Source: Hymenobacter artigasi (GTDB lineage: Bacteria > Bacteroidota > Bacteroidia > Cytophagales > Hymenobacteraceae). From it: a stretch of DNA of 64,000 nucleotides. Of the stretch, positions 43,296 to 52,090 are shown one piece after another. Each line of letters begins with the position of its first letter. The first letter of the stretch is position 1. The stretch is from positions 333,755 through 397,754 of the forward strand of contig NZ_JAAVTK010000002.1 of assembly GCF_012275535.1 (NCBI RefSeq), written 5' to 3'. The notes under the pieces are model-generated. The model was not told the origin of the DNA. It ran no database searches and saw nothing but the letters and a program-made list of their open reading frames with translations. The position numbers were made by a program, and so were the translations under genes.

Positions 43296-44678
43296 CGTAG
43301 CCGCCAGACAGGCTTCTTTCATGGCCTCGGCGTAGGTGGGGTGCGAGTGGCTCATGCGGGCCACGTCCTCGGCGGAGGCGCGGAACTCCATGGCGGTTAC
43401 GGCTTCGGCGATGAGGTCGGCGATGCGTGGCCCAATCATGTGCACGCCCAGGATTTCGTCGGTGGTTTTGTCGGCCAGCACTTTTACGAAGCCGTCAGTG
43501 TCGCCGCTGGCGCGGGCGCGGCCGCTGGCTTTGAAGGGGAACGAGCCCACTTTGTAGGCCTTGCCCTGCTCCTTCAGCTGCTCCTCGGTGTAGCCCACGC
43601 CGGCCACTTCGGGCCAGGTGTACACCACGCCGGGGATGAGCAGGTAGTTAATGTGCGGCTTCTGGCCCACGATGGTTTCGGCCACGAACACGCCTTCTTC
43701 CTCGGCCTTGTGGGCCAGCATGGCGCCGCGCACCACGTCGCCGATGGCGTAGATGCCGGGCACGTTGGTTTGCAGGTGGGCATCGACCTTGATGCGGCCG
43801 CGCTCTTCCATTTCAATGCCGGCGGCTTCGAGGTTGAGGCCGGCGGTATAGGGCGCGCGGCCCACGGCCACGAGGCAGTAGTCGCCTTCAAAAGTCACCT
43901 CCTCCCCTTTCGGGTTGGTGGCAGTCACGGTCACGGAGTCGCCCTCGCGGGTGGCGCCGGTCACTTTATGGCTCAGGAAAAACTCGATGCCGATTTTGCC
44001 CAGCACGCGCTTCAACTCCTTGCCCAGGCCGCGGTCCATGGTCGGGATGAGCGAATCGAGGAATTCCACCACCGATACTTTAGCGCCCAGGCGGGCGTAC
44101 ACGGAGGCCATTTCGAGGCCAATCACGCCGCCGCCAATCACAATCATGTGCCGGGGCACTTCCCGAATGTTCAGGGCCTCGGTGCTGGTGATGATGCGCT
44201 CCTTGTCCTGGGCGATAAACGGCAGCACCGTGGGCTTGGAGCCGGTGGCGATGATGACGTTTTTGGTTTCAATCGTCTGCGCCTCGCCGCCCTCGGTAGG
44301 CGCGATGCTGATGTGGGTCTTGTCAACAAAAGAGCCTACGCCGGTGAGGACGTCGATTTTGTTCTTCTTCATCAGGTAGGCGATACCATCCACGTTGGCC
44401 TTCACCACGCCGGCCTTGCGGTCAATCATGCGGTTCATGTCCACCGTCAGGTTGTCGAGGCCGATGCCGTGCTCGGCAAACACCGAATGGGCATTGTGGT
44501 AGTGCTCGGAGGAATCGAGCAGGGCCTTGCTGGGGATGCAGCCCACGTTGAGGCAGGTGCCACCCAGGGTGGGGTATTTCTCGATAAGGGCCGTTTTGAG
44601 GCCCAGCTGGGCGCAGCGGATGGCCGCTACATAGCCGCCCGGCCCGGAGCCGATGACGGTGACGTCGTATTGATTCAT
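43272..44678 (-). CDS. lpdA: Dihydrolipoyl dehydrogenase (E3)
   Basis: The 468-residue flavoprotein re-oxidises the lipoyl groups of 2-oxo-acid dehydrogenase complexes with NAD+. It has [20 protein letters not shown] at the N-terminus (FAD), the redox disulfide [13 protein letters not shown] (Cys42/Cys47), an NAD-binding loop [20 protein letters not shown], and [18 protein letters not shown]. The dimer-interface His-Glu pair is in [11 protein letters not shown] near the end. It serves the E1/E2 genes at 53140-58554, about 9 kb upstream on the same strand. The 3' end is duplicated beyond the S41 gene. Confidence 0.98.
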   Translation of the reverse strand: MNQYDVTVIGSGPGGYVAAIRCAQLGLKTALIEKYPTLGGTCLNVGCIPSKALLDSSEHYHNAHSVFAEHGIGLDNLTVDMNRMIDRKAGVVKANVDGIAYLMKKNKIDVLTGVGSFVDKTHISIAPTEGGEAQTIETKNVIIATGSKPTVLPFIAQDKERIITSTEALNIREVPRHMIVIGGGVIGLEMASVYARLGAKVSVVEFLDSLIPTMDRGLGKELKRVLGKIGIEFFLSHKVTGATREGDSVTVTATNPKGEEVTFEGDYCLVAVGRAPYTAGLNLEAAGIEMEERGRIKVDAHLQTNVPGIYAIGDVVRGAMLAHKAEEEGVFVAETIVGQKPHINYLLIPGVVYTWPEVAGVGYTEEQLKEQGKAYKVGSFPFKASGRARASGDTDGFVKVLADKTTDEILGVHMIGPRIADLIAEAVTAMEFRASAEDVARMSHSHPTYAEAMKEACLAATENRAIHM

Positions 44679-44697
44679 GAGGGAGAGAAAGTGGTTT

Positions 44698-45048
44698 TTA
44701 ACTTATGAATGGCCCCCAATACAATTCCAGGCAGGGAGCCTCGCTTTCGGAAATAAATTCAGCGATTAGCCGGTGCTGTCGCTGCAACTGCTCGGCCATA
44801 ACGCGCACGCCCCGATTGCCGAAACGCAGGTAAACAATCTTTAGCGGCTGGCCCCGCAGCTGGGCCAGAAGAAAGGAATCGTCGTCCTGGGTTAGAATCG
44901 TGAAGTCGTTGGCGCGTGCCCACTGCCAGATGGTGCTATCCTGGCGCGCATCTAATTGCACGTCGCGCACATGCAGGGAGTCTGGAAATGCCGGCGCCAG
45001 GTACCGCACCAGCTTGGGCGATAAATTTTCGTCTAACAAAAGCTTCAC
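44698..45048 (-). CDS. DUF5615 family PIN-like protein (toxin candidate)
   Basis: The 116-residue protein starts at GTG 45048. The GTG overlaps the upstream gene's TGA in the 4-bp junction GTGA, so translation is coupled. It has LLLDENLSPKLVRYLAPAF, the acidic N-terminal PIN-like pair, then DSLHVRDVQLDARQDSTIW, FTILTQDDDSFL and IVYLRFGNRGV, all hallmarks of DUF5615. The acidic residues suggest a metal-dependent RNase. DUF5615 genes usually follow DUF433 genes, and the pair is treated as a toxin-antitoxin-like module. It lies 20 bp before lpdA. Confidence 0.93.
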   Translation of the reverse strand: MKLLLDENLSPKLVRYLAPAFPDSLHVRDVQLDARQDSTIWQWARANDFTILTQDDDSFLLAQLRGQPLKIVYLRFGNRGVRVMAEQLQRQHRLIAEFISESEAPCLELYWGPFIS

Positions 45049-45293
45049 GCGGCCAGCTGCACTACTTTAATGTAGCTGTCACGGTCGGCCGCAAAGGCCA
45101 GCACGGCCCGGATATCGCGCGTAGTCAGGTCAGGGAAATCATCCAGAATTTCGGCTTCGCTCATGCCGGCGGCCAGCCAGCCCAGCACATCATACACCGT
45201 GATGCGCAGGCCGCGAATGCAGGGCTTGCCGCTGCGCTTACCGGGCTCAATGGTGATGATTTCGCGGTAGTCGACGGGGGCATGGGTTTCCAT
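45045..45293 (-). CDS. DUF433 family protein (antitoxin candidate)
   Basis: The 82-residue protein starts at the ATG at 45293. It is a short winged-helix DNA-binding-like protein: EIITIEPGKRSGKPCIRGLR, with the conserved GKPCIRG, then VYDVLGWLAAGMSEAEILDD and DFPDLTTRDIRAVLAFAADR. Members probably bind DNA and neutralise or repress the DUF5615 partner. Its stop overlaps the partner's start by 4 bp. A perfect -7 box (45329-45336) lies 36 bp upstream. An upstream in-frame start is unlikely since the box would lie inside the gene. Confidence 0.93.
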   Translation of the reverse strand: METHAPVDYREIITIEPGKRSGKPCIRGLRITVYDVLGWLAAGMSEAEILDDFPDLTTRDIRAVLAFAADRDSYIKVVQLAA

Positions 45294-45328
45294 AGCGCAG
45301 GTGGATTTGGCGGTTATGCTTATCGAAA

Positions 45329-45336
45329 CAAAGGTA
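45329..45336 (-). promoter_or_regulatory. -7 box TACCTTTG of the DUF433/DUF5615 pair
   Basis: A perfect TAnnTTTG match on the minus strand predicts a start near 45322 and a leader of about 29 nt to the ATG at 45293. It supports independent expression of the pair, and possibly of lpdA behind it. Confidence 0.55.
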
Positions 45337-45463
45337 GGGCACAAACCAAACGGATGTACCGTAGTACCAACAACATCAACTGCCGGGGAAAAGGGTTGTT
45401 ATCACACGCCGCCACGATTCGTTCAGCGGCGAGAGGATGCTTCCTTCGTCAGCATGACAGTGC

Positions 45464-47128
45464 CTACTCCACCAGCACGCCGATGTAATAGTTCAACGTG
45501 TCAATTTCCAGGTTTTCCCGGGTGGCGCCGGCCAGCTCCTTCACCTCCGCAAACTTGGTGGTGGGCTGAACGAACCGGTAGTCGCCGCCCTTGAGCCGCA
45601 CCCGCACGGGCAGGTCGAACTTATCGACGTCGGCAATCCAGCGGGCCAGGGTTTTGCCGTCTTCGAAGCGGATTTCGAGGGTAGGAATATTGCGGTGGCG
45701 CAGGTACTGGTCGAATACGCGGGTGAAGTCACGGCCGCTTTCGCGGTTGAGGTAGTCGATGATTTGCTGGCCCGTCACGGTTTGGTGGTAGAAGGTGCTG
45801 GAGAGGCCGCGCAGGATTTGCCGCCACTTTTCGTCGTTGTTCACCACGGTGCGCAGCATGTTCAGCATCGCGCTGCCCTTGTCGTACATATCGGCGGAGC
45901 CCTCCTTGTTCACGCCGTAGGGGCCGATGATGGGGCCGTCGTTCGAGATGTTGCGGCGCTGGCCGTGGATGTATTCCTGGCCGGCCTGCTTGCCAAACTG
46001 GCTTTCCACGAACAGGGCTTCGGAGTAGGTGGTGAAGCTTTCGTGCACCCACATATCGGCGATATCCTTACTCGTAATGTTGTTGCCGAACCACTCGTGG
46101 CCGCTTTCGTGGATGATGATGAAGTCCCACTTCAGGCCCCAGCCGGTGTTGCTGCGGTCTTTGCCGAGGTAGCCGTTCTGGTATTTGTTGCCGTAGGCCA
46201 CGGCGCTCTGGTGCTCCATGCCGAGGTGCGGGGCGTCCACCAGCTTGTAGCCGTCGCGGTACCACGGGTACGGGCCGAACCAGTGTTCCATCGATTTCAG
46301 CATCGGCTTCACGTTGGCGGCAAACTGGGTTCTGGCCTTGACAAGGTTTTCGGGCAGCACCCAATAGTCAAGGGTTAAAGGCCCTTTTTCGCCCTGGTAC
46401 TGGTCGGAGAAGTGCTGGTAGTCGCCCACGTTCAGGGCCACGTCGTAGTTATTGATGGGGTTGGTTACGGCCCAGTCGAAGCGGGTGTAGCCGTCTTTGA
46501 GCTTGGTCGCTTTGCGCAGGCGGCCGTTCGAAACATCCTTCAGACCCTGCGGCACGCTGATGCTGATGAGCATGCTGTCCACCTCATCGGCCTGCTGGTC
46601 CTTGGTGGGCCACCAGATGCTGGCGCCCGTGCCCTGGCAGGCGGTAGCCACCCAGGGCTTGCCCGCCGCATCGGTGGTAAAGACCATGCCGCCATCCCAG
46701 GGCGCTTTTTTGGCTACGGTGGGGTTGCCGGAGTAATACACCGTGAACTCATCGCGGCGGCCTTTGGCAATGGTTTTGGGGAAGGTGATGAACACCGCAT
46801 TGGCCTCGCGGACGAAGGGCACGTCGCGGCCCTGGTACTGCACCTTATCCACTTGCAGGTTATCGAACAGGTCGAACTGCAGCCGGTCGAAATCCTGCGT
46901 GGCCGTGAAGCGGAAGAGGTTGGAGCCGTTGATGAACCGCCGGGCCGGGTCCAGCTTCACGTCGAGGTGGTAGTAGTTGATGTCGTAGCAGGTGCGGAGC
47001 GGGCCGTTGCCGCCGCGCAGGGAATCGGCGCGGGTGAAGGCTTCGGACTTGGGTTGGAGCAGTTGGGCGGCGGCGGGACTGGCAGCGGCCAGCAGCCCGA
47101 GTAGCAGGGCGAGGTTCAGGAATTTCAC
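45464..47128 (-). CDS. Exported M1 family aminopeptidase
   Basis: The 554-residue zinc peptidase starts at GTG 47128, with signal peptide KFLNLALLLGLLAAASPAAAQ. An N-terminal beta domain (YDINYYHLDVKLDPARRFIN) leads to the substrate motif GMEHQSAVAYG and the zinc site IHESGHEWFGNNITSKD. The third ligand glutamate is in MWVHESFTTYSEAL, and a tyrosine-type YDKGSAMLNMLR follows. It resembles Bacteroidota periplasmic M1 peptidases of about 550 residues. The CATCTTTG box ends five bases before the start codon, so the mRNA may be leaderless. It is a second M1 enzyme besides the one at 17377. Confidence 0.95.
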   Translation of the reverse strand: MKFLNLALLLGLLAAASPAAAQLLQPKSEAFTRADSLRGGNGPLRTCYDINYYHLDVKLDPARRFINGSNLFRFTATQDFDRLQFDLFDNLQVDKVQYQGRDVPFVREANAVFITFPKTIAKGRRDEFTVYYSGNPTVAKKAPWDGGMVFTTDAAGKPWVATACQGTGASIWWPTKDQQADEVDSMLISISVPQGLKDVSNGRLRKATKLKDGYTRFDWAVTNPINNYDVALNVGDYQHFSDQYQGEKGPLTLDYWVLPENLVKARTQFAANVKPMLKSMEHWFGPYPWYRDGYKLVDAPHLGMEHQSAVAYGNKYQNGYLGKDRSNTGWGLKWDFIIIHESGHEWFGNNITSKDIADMWVHESFTTYSEALFVESQFGKQAGQEYIHGQRRNISNDGPIIGPYGVNKEGSADMYDKGSAMLNMLRTVVNNDEKWRQILRGLSSTFYHQTVTGQQIIDYLNRESGRDFTRVFDQYLRHRNIPTLEIRFEDGKTLARWIADVDKFDLPVRVRLKGGDYRFVQPTTKFAEVKELAGATRENLEIDTLNYYIGVLVE

Positions 47129-47167
47129 GAAGGCAAAGATGGGCGGGTGGCGTGCTATTGAACGCCG

Positions 47168-47199
47168 AAAGGCCGGAGCAAATGCCCCGGCCTTCGATT
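47168..47199. terminator. Hairpin between amtB stop and M1 gene
   Basis: AAAGGCCGG and CCGGCCTTC lie around a 9-10 nt loop, with a T-run on the plus-strand side. The flanking genes are both on the minus strand, where only a short T-run follows, so its direction is ambiguous. Confidence 0.5.
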
Positions 47200-47212
47200 T
47201 TTTGTCATACTT

Positions 47213-47287
47213 GCCTGTAGCCCATGCTTTAGCTTATGCCGGAACCGGGGTTCAGCACCGGCACCAACTGAAGCTTGGGCTACAGGC
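47213..47287. repeat. Inverted repeat, about 17-bp arms
   Basis: GCCTGTAGCCCATGCTTTAG at 47213 and AAGCTTGGGCTACAGGC (47271-47287) are complementary apart from a few bases. The 38-bp loop carries its own small hairpin (GGAACCGG/CCGGCACC). It lies just after the amtB stop. Confidence 0.75.
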
Positions 47288-47297
47288 GCAAGCGCAC

Positions 47298-48626
47298 CTA
47301 CGCCCCCACCAGCAGCTTTTCCTCGTGCTGGCTCAAATCCAACCCCTGCAATTCTTCCTCTTCCGACACGCGCAACGGCGTGATGAGGTCGGTGATTTTG
47401 AGCAACACAAACGAGGCGGCGAAAGTGAAGGCCGATACCAGCACCAGCGACAGCAGGTGCTTGAGAAACAGCTCCGTGCCCCCGTAGGCGAGGCCATCCA
47501 CGGCAGCGGCATTCACGGCTTTGCTGGCGAAGATGCCCGTCATAATCAGGCCCACCATGCCGCCGATGCCGTGGCAGGGAAACACGTCGAGGGTATCATC
47601 GAGGCGCGATTTGGAGCGCAGGTGGGCGAAGAAGTTGCTGGTAACCCCGGCAATGACGCCGATGAAGATGCTCACCGGCACCGTCACGAAGCCCGAAGCA
47701 GGCGTGATGGCCACCAGGCCCACCACGGCCCCAATGCAGAAGCCCACCGCAGACAACTTCTTGCCCCGGGCCACATCAAACAGAATCCAGGCCAGGCCGG
47801 CGGCCGAAGCGGCCACGTTGGTCGTGGCAAAGGCACTTACGGCCAACGAATTGGCCCCCACGGCCGAGCCGGCATTAAACCCAAACCAGCCGAACCACAG
47901 CAGGCCCGTGCCAAGCAGTACAAACGGAATATTAGCCGGCGGCAACACCTCGGCCGCGCCGTGCGACTTGCGGGGCTTCAGGTACATGGCCGAGGCCAGC
48001 GCGGCCCAGCCCGCCGACATGTGCACCACGGTGCCACCCGCAAAATCGAGCACGCCCAGCTTAAACAGGAAGCCATCGGGGTGCCACACCCAGTGCGCCA
48101 GCGGCGCATACACCACCACGCTAAACAGCACAATGAAAAGGATATAGGACTTGAAATTGATGCGCTCGGCAATGGAGCCGGTGATGAGCGCCGGGGTGAT
48201 GATGGCAAATTTCATCTGGAAAAATGCGAACAGCATCAGCGGAATGGTGGGCGCCAGCGACCACGGCTTGCCGTCGAGCACGCCCCTGAAGAGGAAGAAC
48301 GTGCGCGGGTCGCCCACGAAACCGCCCAGCGAGTCGCCAAACGCCATACTAAAGCCCACCACCACCCACAGCAGGCTGATGATACCCATGGCCACGAAGC
48401 TCTGCAACATGGTGGAAATCACATTTTTGGAGTTCACCATGCCGCCGTAGAAGAAGGCCAGGCCGGGCGTCATGAGCAGCACCAGGGCGGTGGCGCACAG
48501 CATCCAAGCGGTGTCGCCGGTATCAATGCCTTCGGTGACGATGGTGGTGGGCAGCGCCGGCATAAAGGTGGCCAGCAGGCCCAGCGCCAGCAATAGCAGC
48601 AGGGGAATGTAATTGGGCTTTTGCAT
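47298..48626 (-). CDS. amtB: Ammonium transporter (Amt family)
   Basis: The 442-residue inner-membrane channel moves NH4+/NH3. The N-terminus is signal-like (YIPLLLLLALGLLATFMP). It has the Amt signatures DTAWMLCATALVLLMTPGLAFFYGG (quoted in part), SVVVYAPLAHWVWHPDGFLF, DFAGGTVVHMSAGWAAL with the conserved D and H, and PCHGIGGMVGLIMTG with the twin-histidine partner. About 11 helices are present. The cytoplasmic tail is 35 residues. It is third after the porin and DUF4468 genes on the minus strand. No glnK/PII gene is next to it, although such linkage is common. Confidence 0.97.
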   Translation of the reverse strand: MQKPNYIPLLLLLALGLLATFMPALPTTIVTEGIDTGDTAWMLCATALVLLMTPGLAFFYGGMVNSKNVISTMLQSFVAMGIISLLWVVVGFSMAFGDSLGGFVGDPRTFFLFRGVLDGKPWSLAPTIPLMLFAFFQMKFAIITPALITGSIAERINFKSYILFIVLFSVVVYAPLAHWVWHPDGFLFKLGVLDFAGGTVVHMSAGWAALASAMYLKPRKSHGAAEVLPPANIPFVLLGTGLLWFGWFGFNAGSAVGANSLAVSAFATTNVAASAAGLAWILFDVARGKKLSAVGFCIGAVVGLVAITPASGFVTVPVSIFIGVIAGVTSNFFAHLRSKSRLDDTLDVFPCHGIGGMVGLIMTGIFASKAVNAAAVDGLAYGGTELFLKHLLSLVLVSAFTFAASFVLLKITDLITPLRVSEEEELQGLDLSQHEEKLLVGA

Positions 48627-48676
48627 TGGGGCTTTGGGGGTTAGGAACTGATTGAGAATTGATTGCAGGAGCGGCG

Positions 48677-49240
48677 CTACCAGTCGGCCGCGCGCGAAAC
48701 GGTGGGGGCTGGCGGTTTGGGCACGGCAAGCATGGCGGCTTTCAGTTGGTCGGCCAGGCTGGTCACGGCCAGGAGCGTGTCGTGGCGGTGGGCTTCCCAG
48801 AGCTTCTGCCAGCCGGGGGCGGTGGCGTCTTCCAGGGGCTTGGTCTGGCCGGTGGGCTCGGGGTGGGCATTGCGGTCGTCGCGGTAGTAGGCAAAGGTGA
48901 AATCGGTGAACTGCGCGCGGTAGCGGCCCTTTTTCACCTCCACCGTGAGGCGGTACTGCACCTTGCCGTGCAGCTTTTTGGTGATGTAGCCGTGGTCGTA
49001 CACCCCAAAAGCGTGGGCGGCCTCCAGGCGGCCGGCCGCCGAGTCGGCCACGGCCAGCGCGTAGCCCCGGCGGCTCAGCCAGGCCTTGGCGTGAGCGTAG
49101 AGCACGCCGGCCGCCAGCGAATCGGCGGGCACCACGGCACCAAAGCCCGCCCGCCCCGCCTCATCGAGCGGCAGCACCTGCGCCTCGGCCACCGAAACGA
49201 TGAGCAGAAGCGCCGTAAACAGGCAGAGCAGCAGGCGCAT
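48677..49240 (-). CDS. Exported DUF4468-like protein
   Basis: The 187-residue protein has signal peptide MRLLLCLFTALLLIVSVAEA. The domain of about 150 residues contains LYAHAKAWLSRRGYALAVAD and KLHGKVQYRLTVEVKKGRYR, then AQFTDFTFAYY, the strand pattern of DUF4468 (TBP-like fold). Secreted or periplasmic location is expected. The role is unknown. It sits between the porin and amtB on the same strand, spaced 50-59 bp on each side, suggesting an operon. Confidence 0.87.
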   Translation of the reverse strand: MRLLLCLFTALLLIVSVAEAQVLPLDEAGRAGFGAVVPADSLAAGVLYAHAKAWLSRRGYALAVADSAAGRLEAAHAFGVYDHGYITKKLHGKVQYRLTVEVKKGRYRAQFTDFTFAYYRDDRNAHPEPTGQTKPLEDATAPGWQKLWEAHRHDTLLAVTSLADQLKAAMLAVPKPPAPTVSRAADW

Positions 49241-49299
49241 AGCAGGGCGAAGGAATAGCGGCAGAACAACCAGACAAACAGCGCGGACCAGCCGGCGCG

Positions 49300-50508
49300 T
49301 CAGTACTTGTAGATGAAGGCCACGCCCAGCGTGGTTTGCGTGGCGGTGCCCTGGCCCAGGCGGTTTTCGTAGTATTTGCCGGGCGCGGAATCGAAGCGAA
49401 ACTCCGGCTTCACAATTATCTTGCTGGCGGCCAGCGCAATCGGGGCCGTTATGGTCAGGGAGTGGTTGCGGGTTTGCAGGTAGCGTATCGCGTGCTGGTC
49501 CTCGAAGTATTCGTAGCGCACGCCCAGGCCCAGCACGTCGCTGAACGCGTAGTTGGAGTAGAGGGCCACGCCGCCCCAGTCGGGGGTGGTGCTGCCGTAG
49601 TGCTCCTCGCAGGCCGAGGTTTCCGCCGCCGACTCCCCCGCGAAGTGGTAGCGGCCATAGGCCGCGTTCAGGCCGAGGTAGAACGTGGGCGTGACCTGGT
49701 AGCTGGTGGTGAGGTCGAACAGCTGGCGGGTGTAGTTGCCGCAGCCGCTGGGCAGCGCCCCGCTGCTCACCAGCGAGTTGAGGTAGGTATCGTCGCCGTA
49801 GCCGCCGATGTAGTTGAAGTACACCGTCCAGGTGCTCAGGGGCTTGAAGGAGAACTGCCCGATGACCGACTTCTGCTTGTTATCGTCGGTGAGGTTGTCC
49901 CAGTTGTTCACCACGCCCAGCATCAGCGACGTGTGGCTGTTGAAGGCATAGGCCGTTTTGAGGCCGATGTGGTAAAAAGGGCCGTTGTTGAACAGGTTCG
50001 AGAGCGAGTAATTGTAGTTCAGCGGCGCGTCAATCACCTCGTATCCAATGTGGGTGCCAAACTGCCCCACCGTGAAGCTGAGCCTGGACGTGGCCCGGTA
50101 GGTGAAATACGCCTGCTTAATGGCCGCCGACGTGCCATACAGCGCCGCGCCGTAGGGCGACTGCGGCCGGTAGGAGTTGAAAGCCCCGGCGGTATTGCCG
50201 AAGTTGCCCAGCTCGGCGTTCGGCCCGAAGGTGAGGTCGACCAGCATATCGGTCTTGCGGCTCGAATAGCCCAGCTTGGCCTGCACTAGGCCCAGGGCAA
50301 ACTGGTCGGTGAGGCGGTCGAAGGCCCGGCCAGCCAGTTGGTCGACGCCCAGCAGGTTGCCCGACTTGGGCCGGTTGAAGGCCGTGAGACAATACGAGTC
50401 GATGTAGCCCGATATGGTCAGCTTGCCGGTATCGGTGGTATCAGTTGCCTGGGCGTGGGCCAGCAGACTGGTCGCGGCCAGCGTGAGCGAGAGTAATGGT
50501 TTTTTCAT
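49300..50508 (-). CDS. Outer-membrane porin-like beta-barrel (BBP2 family)
   Basis: The 402-residue protein has signal peptide MKKPLLSLTLAATSLLAHAQ. The mature start, TGKLTISGYIDSYCLTAFNR, and the internal pattern of aromatic-flanked strands (FTVGQFGTHIGYEVIDAPLN, TWTVYFNYIGGYGDDTYLNS) are those of Bacteroidota BBP2/OprB-like porins. It ends TTLGVAFIYKY with a C-terminal aromatic. It is first in the set that ends with amtB, so it may let ammonium or nitrogenous solutes across the outer membrane. An AT-rich 5' region precedes it. Confidence 0.9.
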   Translation of the reverse strand: MKKPLLSLTLAATSLLAHAQATDTTDTGKLTISGYIDSYCLTAFNRPKSGNLLGVDQLAGRAFDRLTDQFALGLVQAKLGYSSRKTDMLVDLTFGPNAELGNFGNTAGAFNSYRPQSPYGAALYGTSAAIKQAYFTYRATSRLSFTVGQFGTHIGYEVIDAPLNYNYSLSNLFNNGPFYHIGLKTAYAFNSHTSLMLGVVNNWDNLTDDNKQKSVIGQFSFKPLSTWTVYFNYIGGYGDDTYLNSLVSSGALPSGCGNYTRQLFDLTTSYQVTPTFYLGLNAAYGRYHFAGESAAETSACEEHYGSTTPDWGGVALYSNYAFSDVLGLGVRYEYFEDQHAIRYLQTRNHSLTITAPIALAASKIIVKPEFRFDSAPGKYYENRLGQGTATQTTLGVAFIYKY

Positions 50509-51050
50509 AGACGCAGCGCATGAAGAGGACAGTTAAACCACAAAATCACAAGTTTTTTCAGCGTCAAAAGCATACCCTATATTTTGAAGGTATATTTATT
50601 GTTTTTTACTTATTAATTTCCATTAATACCCTCTTTTATCAAGTCATTTTTATTTATTAATCATATCTAATTCAAATATGCCATCCATAATAAGGCCATT
50701 TGATAATTATTTCATTTTTTCAAATCTAGCTCACACTTACCCTACATACTAATTTTCGTATGTTACCATTATGTTACCTAGCCTTGCTATCAGCCTGACA
50801 TGCAGTGCGCAAACGATGGCTATCTACTCTCGCACCCGTGGTCTTCACTCCGATTGATGCTCACTAGTCAGAATCCCGCCTGGGGAGCGATACAGCTCCC
50901 GGACAGGGCCAGTTTGGGCGGTCTGGCGCAGGCAGCGGCATCTTTGTAGTCGGTTGGCCGTAGGCTGCGCCACGGGTAGGTGCCATTGGCGGCGCGAGTG
51001 GGCGGCACGTCCACAGGCCCAGGCTTTTTTTCGACTGCACTTTTTATCTC
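50509..51050. other. 542-bp gene-free stretch with an AT-rich island
   Basis: From about 50540 to 50800 the sequence is strongly AT-rich, with runs such as ATTTATTGTTTTTTACTTAT, in sharp contrast to the GC-rich surroundings. It lies between the divergent porin and EamA genes and probably holds the promoter of the porin set. No reading frame or perfect -7 box was found. The remaining 250 bp up to 51050 are ordinary. Confidence 0.7.
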
Positions 51051-51974
51051 ATGTCCGATATTCGTCCGGCCGCGCCTTCGCGGGCCGCGCTGTTCACCGC
51101 TTTTGCGCTCGTCTACCTCATCTGGGGCTCTACTTATCTGGTGATGAAGTTTGCCGTGGCCAGCATGCCGCCGTTGCTCATGGCCGGCACGCGCTACGGG
51201 CTGGCGGGTGGGCTGCTCTACGGCTTCATGCGCTGGCGCGGCGAGCCCGCCCCTACGCTGCGCGGCTGGGGCTATGCGGCTATTATTGGCGTGTGCTTGC
51301 TGGGGTTTGGCAATGGCGGCACCACGCTGGGCGTGATGTATCTGCCCAGCGGCATCACGGCGCTGCTGGTGGCCACGGTGCCTATGTTTCTGGCGGTGCT
51401 GGGGTGGCTGAGCGGCGTTTCGCCCCGGCCCACCAAGTGGGTAGCGCTGGGGCTGGGCGCGGGCATGGCGGGCATGTACCTGCTGGCGGCGCACCCCACG
51501 GCCACGGCCGTGAAGGTGCCGGGCCACCAGGGCCTGGGCATGGTCATCGTGCTGGTGGCTTCTCTGGTGTGGTCCATCGGGTCGCTCTATGCCAAAAACC
51601 ACCAGCCCGCGCCGTCGCCCTTCGCCTCGGGCGGCATGCAAATGCTGTGCGGCGGCGTAGTCATGCTCATCGTGGGGCTGGCGCGGGGCGAAGCCGATGG
51701 CTTCACGCTGGCGCAGGTCACCACCAAGTCGTGGGTGGCGTATGCCTACCTGGTCACGGTGGGCTCTATTGTCGCGTTCACGGCCTACATCTGGCTGCTG
51801 CGGGCCGTGGAGCCGGCGCTGGCAGGCACCTACGCTTTTGTGAACCCCGTGGTGGCCGTGCTGCTGGGCTGGGCCTTCGCCGGCGAAAGTCTTAGCGTCG
51901 GAATGCTGGGCGGCGCGGCTCTTATTGTGGTGGCCGTGGCGCTGGTTCTGCTGGGCGGGCGACGAAAAGCCTAG
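51051..51974 (+). CDS. EamA/DMT family transporter
   Basis: The 307-residue inner-membrane protein has ten helices in two EamA halves. The first half begins ALFTAFALVYLIWGSTYLVM and has MPPLLMAGTRYGLAGGLL. The second half starts MVIVLVASLVWSIGSLYAKN and ends VVAVLLGWAFAGESL. The W-G-S/T-Y-L motif of YedA/RhaT-like exporters is present. It probably exports a metabolite (amino acid or similar). The start is the ATG at 51051. It is probably transcribed alone; truncated haemoglobin follows 116 bp later on the same strand. Confidence 0.95.
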   Translation: MSDIRPAAPSRAALFTAFALVYLIWGSTYLVMKFAVASMPPLLMAGTRYGLAGGLLYGFMRWRGEPAPTLRGWGYAAIIGVCLLGFGNGGTTLGVMYLPSGITALLVATVPMFLAVLGWLSGVSPRPTKWVALGLGAGMAGMYLLAAHPTATAVKVPGHQGLGMVIVLVASLVWSIGSLYAKNHQPAPSPFASGGMQMLCGGVVMLIVGLARGEADGFTLAQVTTKSWVAYAYLVTVGSIVAFTAYIWLLRAVEPALAGTYAFVNPVVAVLLGWAFAGESLSVGMLGGAALIVVAVALVLLGGRRKA

Positions 51975-52090
51975 CGTTGTTGTTAAGTAGTCAGCAATCA
52001 AATTTCGTCTACTTAATAATCAGCCTGTTGATTTCTGCCTGACTACCGATGCCTGACTAATTAGCAGCTGAACCCTCGCTATTCTCGCCC

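Noticed and set aside
43278..44708. 476-codon plus-strand open frame opposite lpdA
   Set aside because: Antisense to a textbook dihydrolipoyl dehydrogenase; the translation is Gly/His/Val-rich and unlike any family.
45345..45463. Possible inverted repeat in the gap before the M1 aminopeptidase stop
   Set aside because: Short complementary pieces can be found but no arms longer than a few bases; not above chance.
46992..48596. 534-codon plus-strand open frame across the M1/amtB region
   Set aside because: It covers the amtB gene in antisense, with a His/Arg/Gln-rich composition and no motif.
50868..52001. 377-codon minus-strand open frame opposite the EamA transporter
   Set aside because: The EamA protein on the plus strand has full membrane helices and family motifs; the minus frame is His/Arg-rich shadow.
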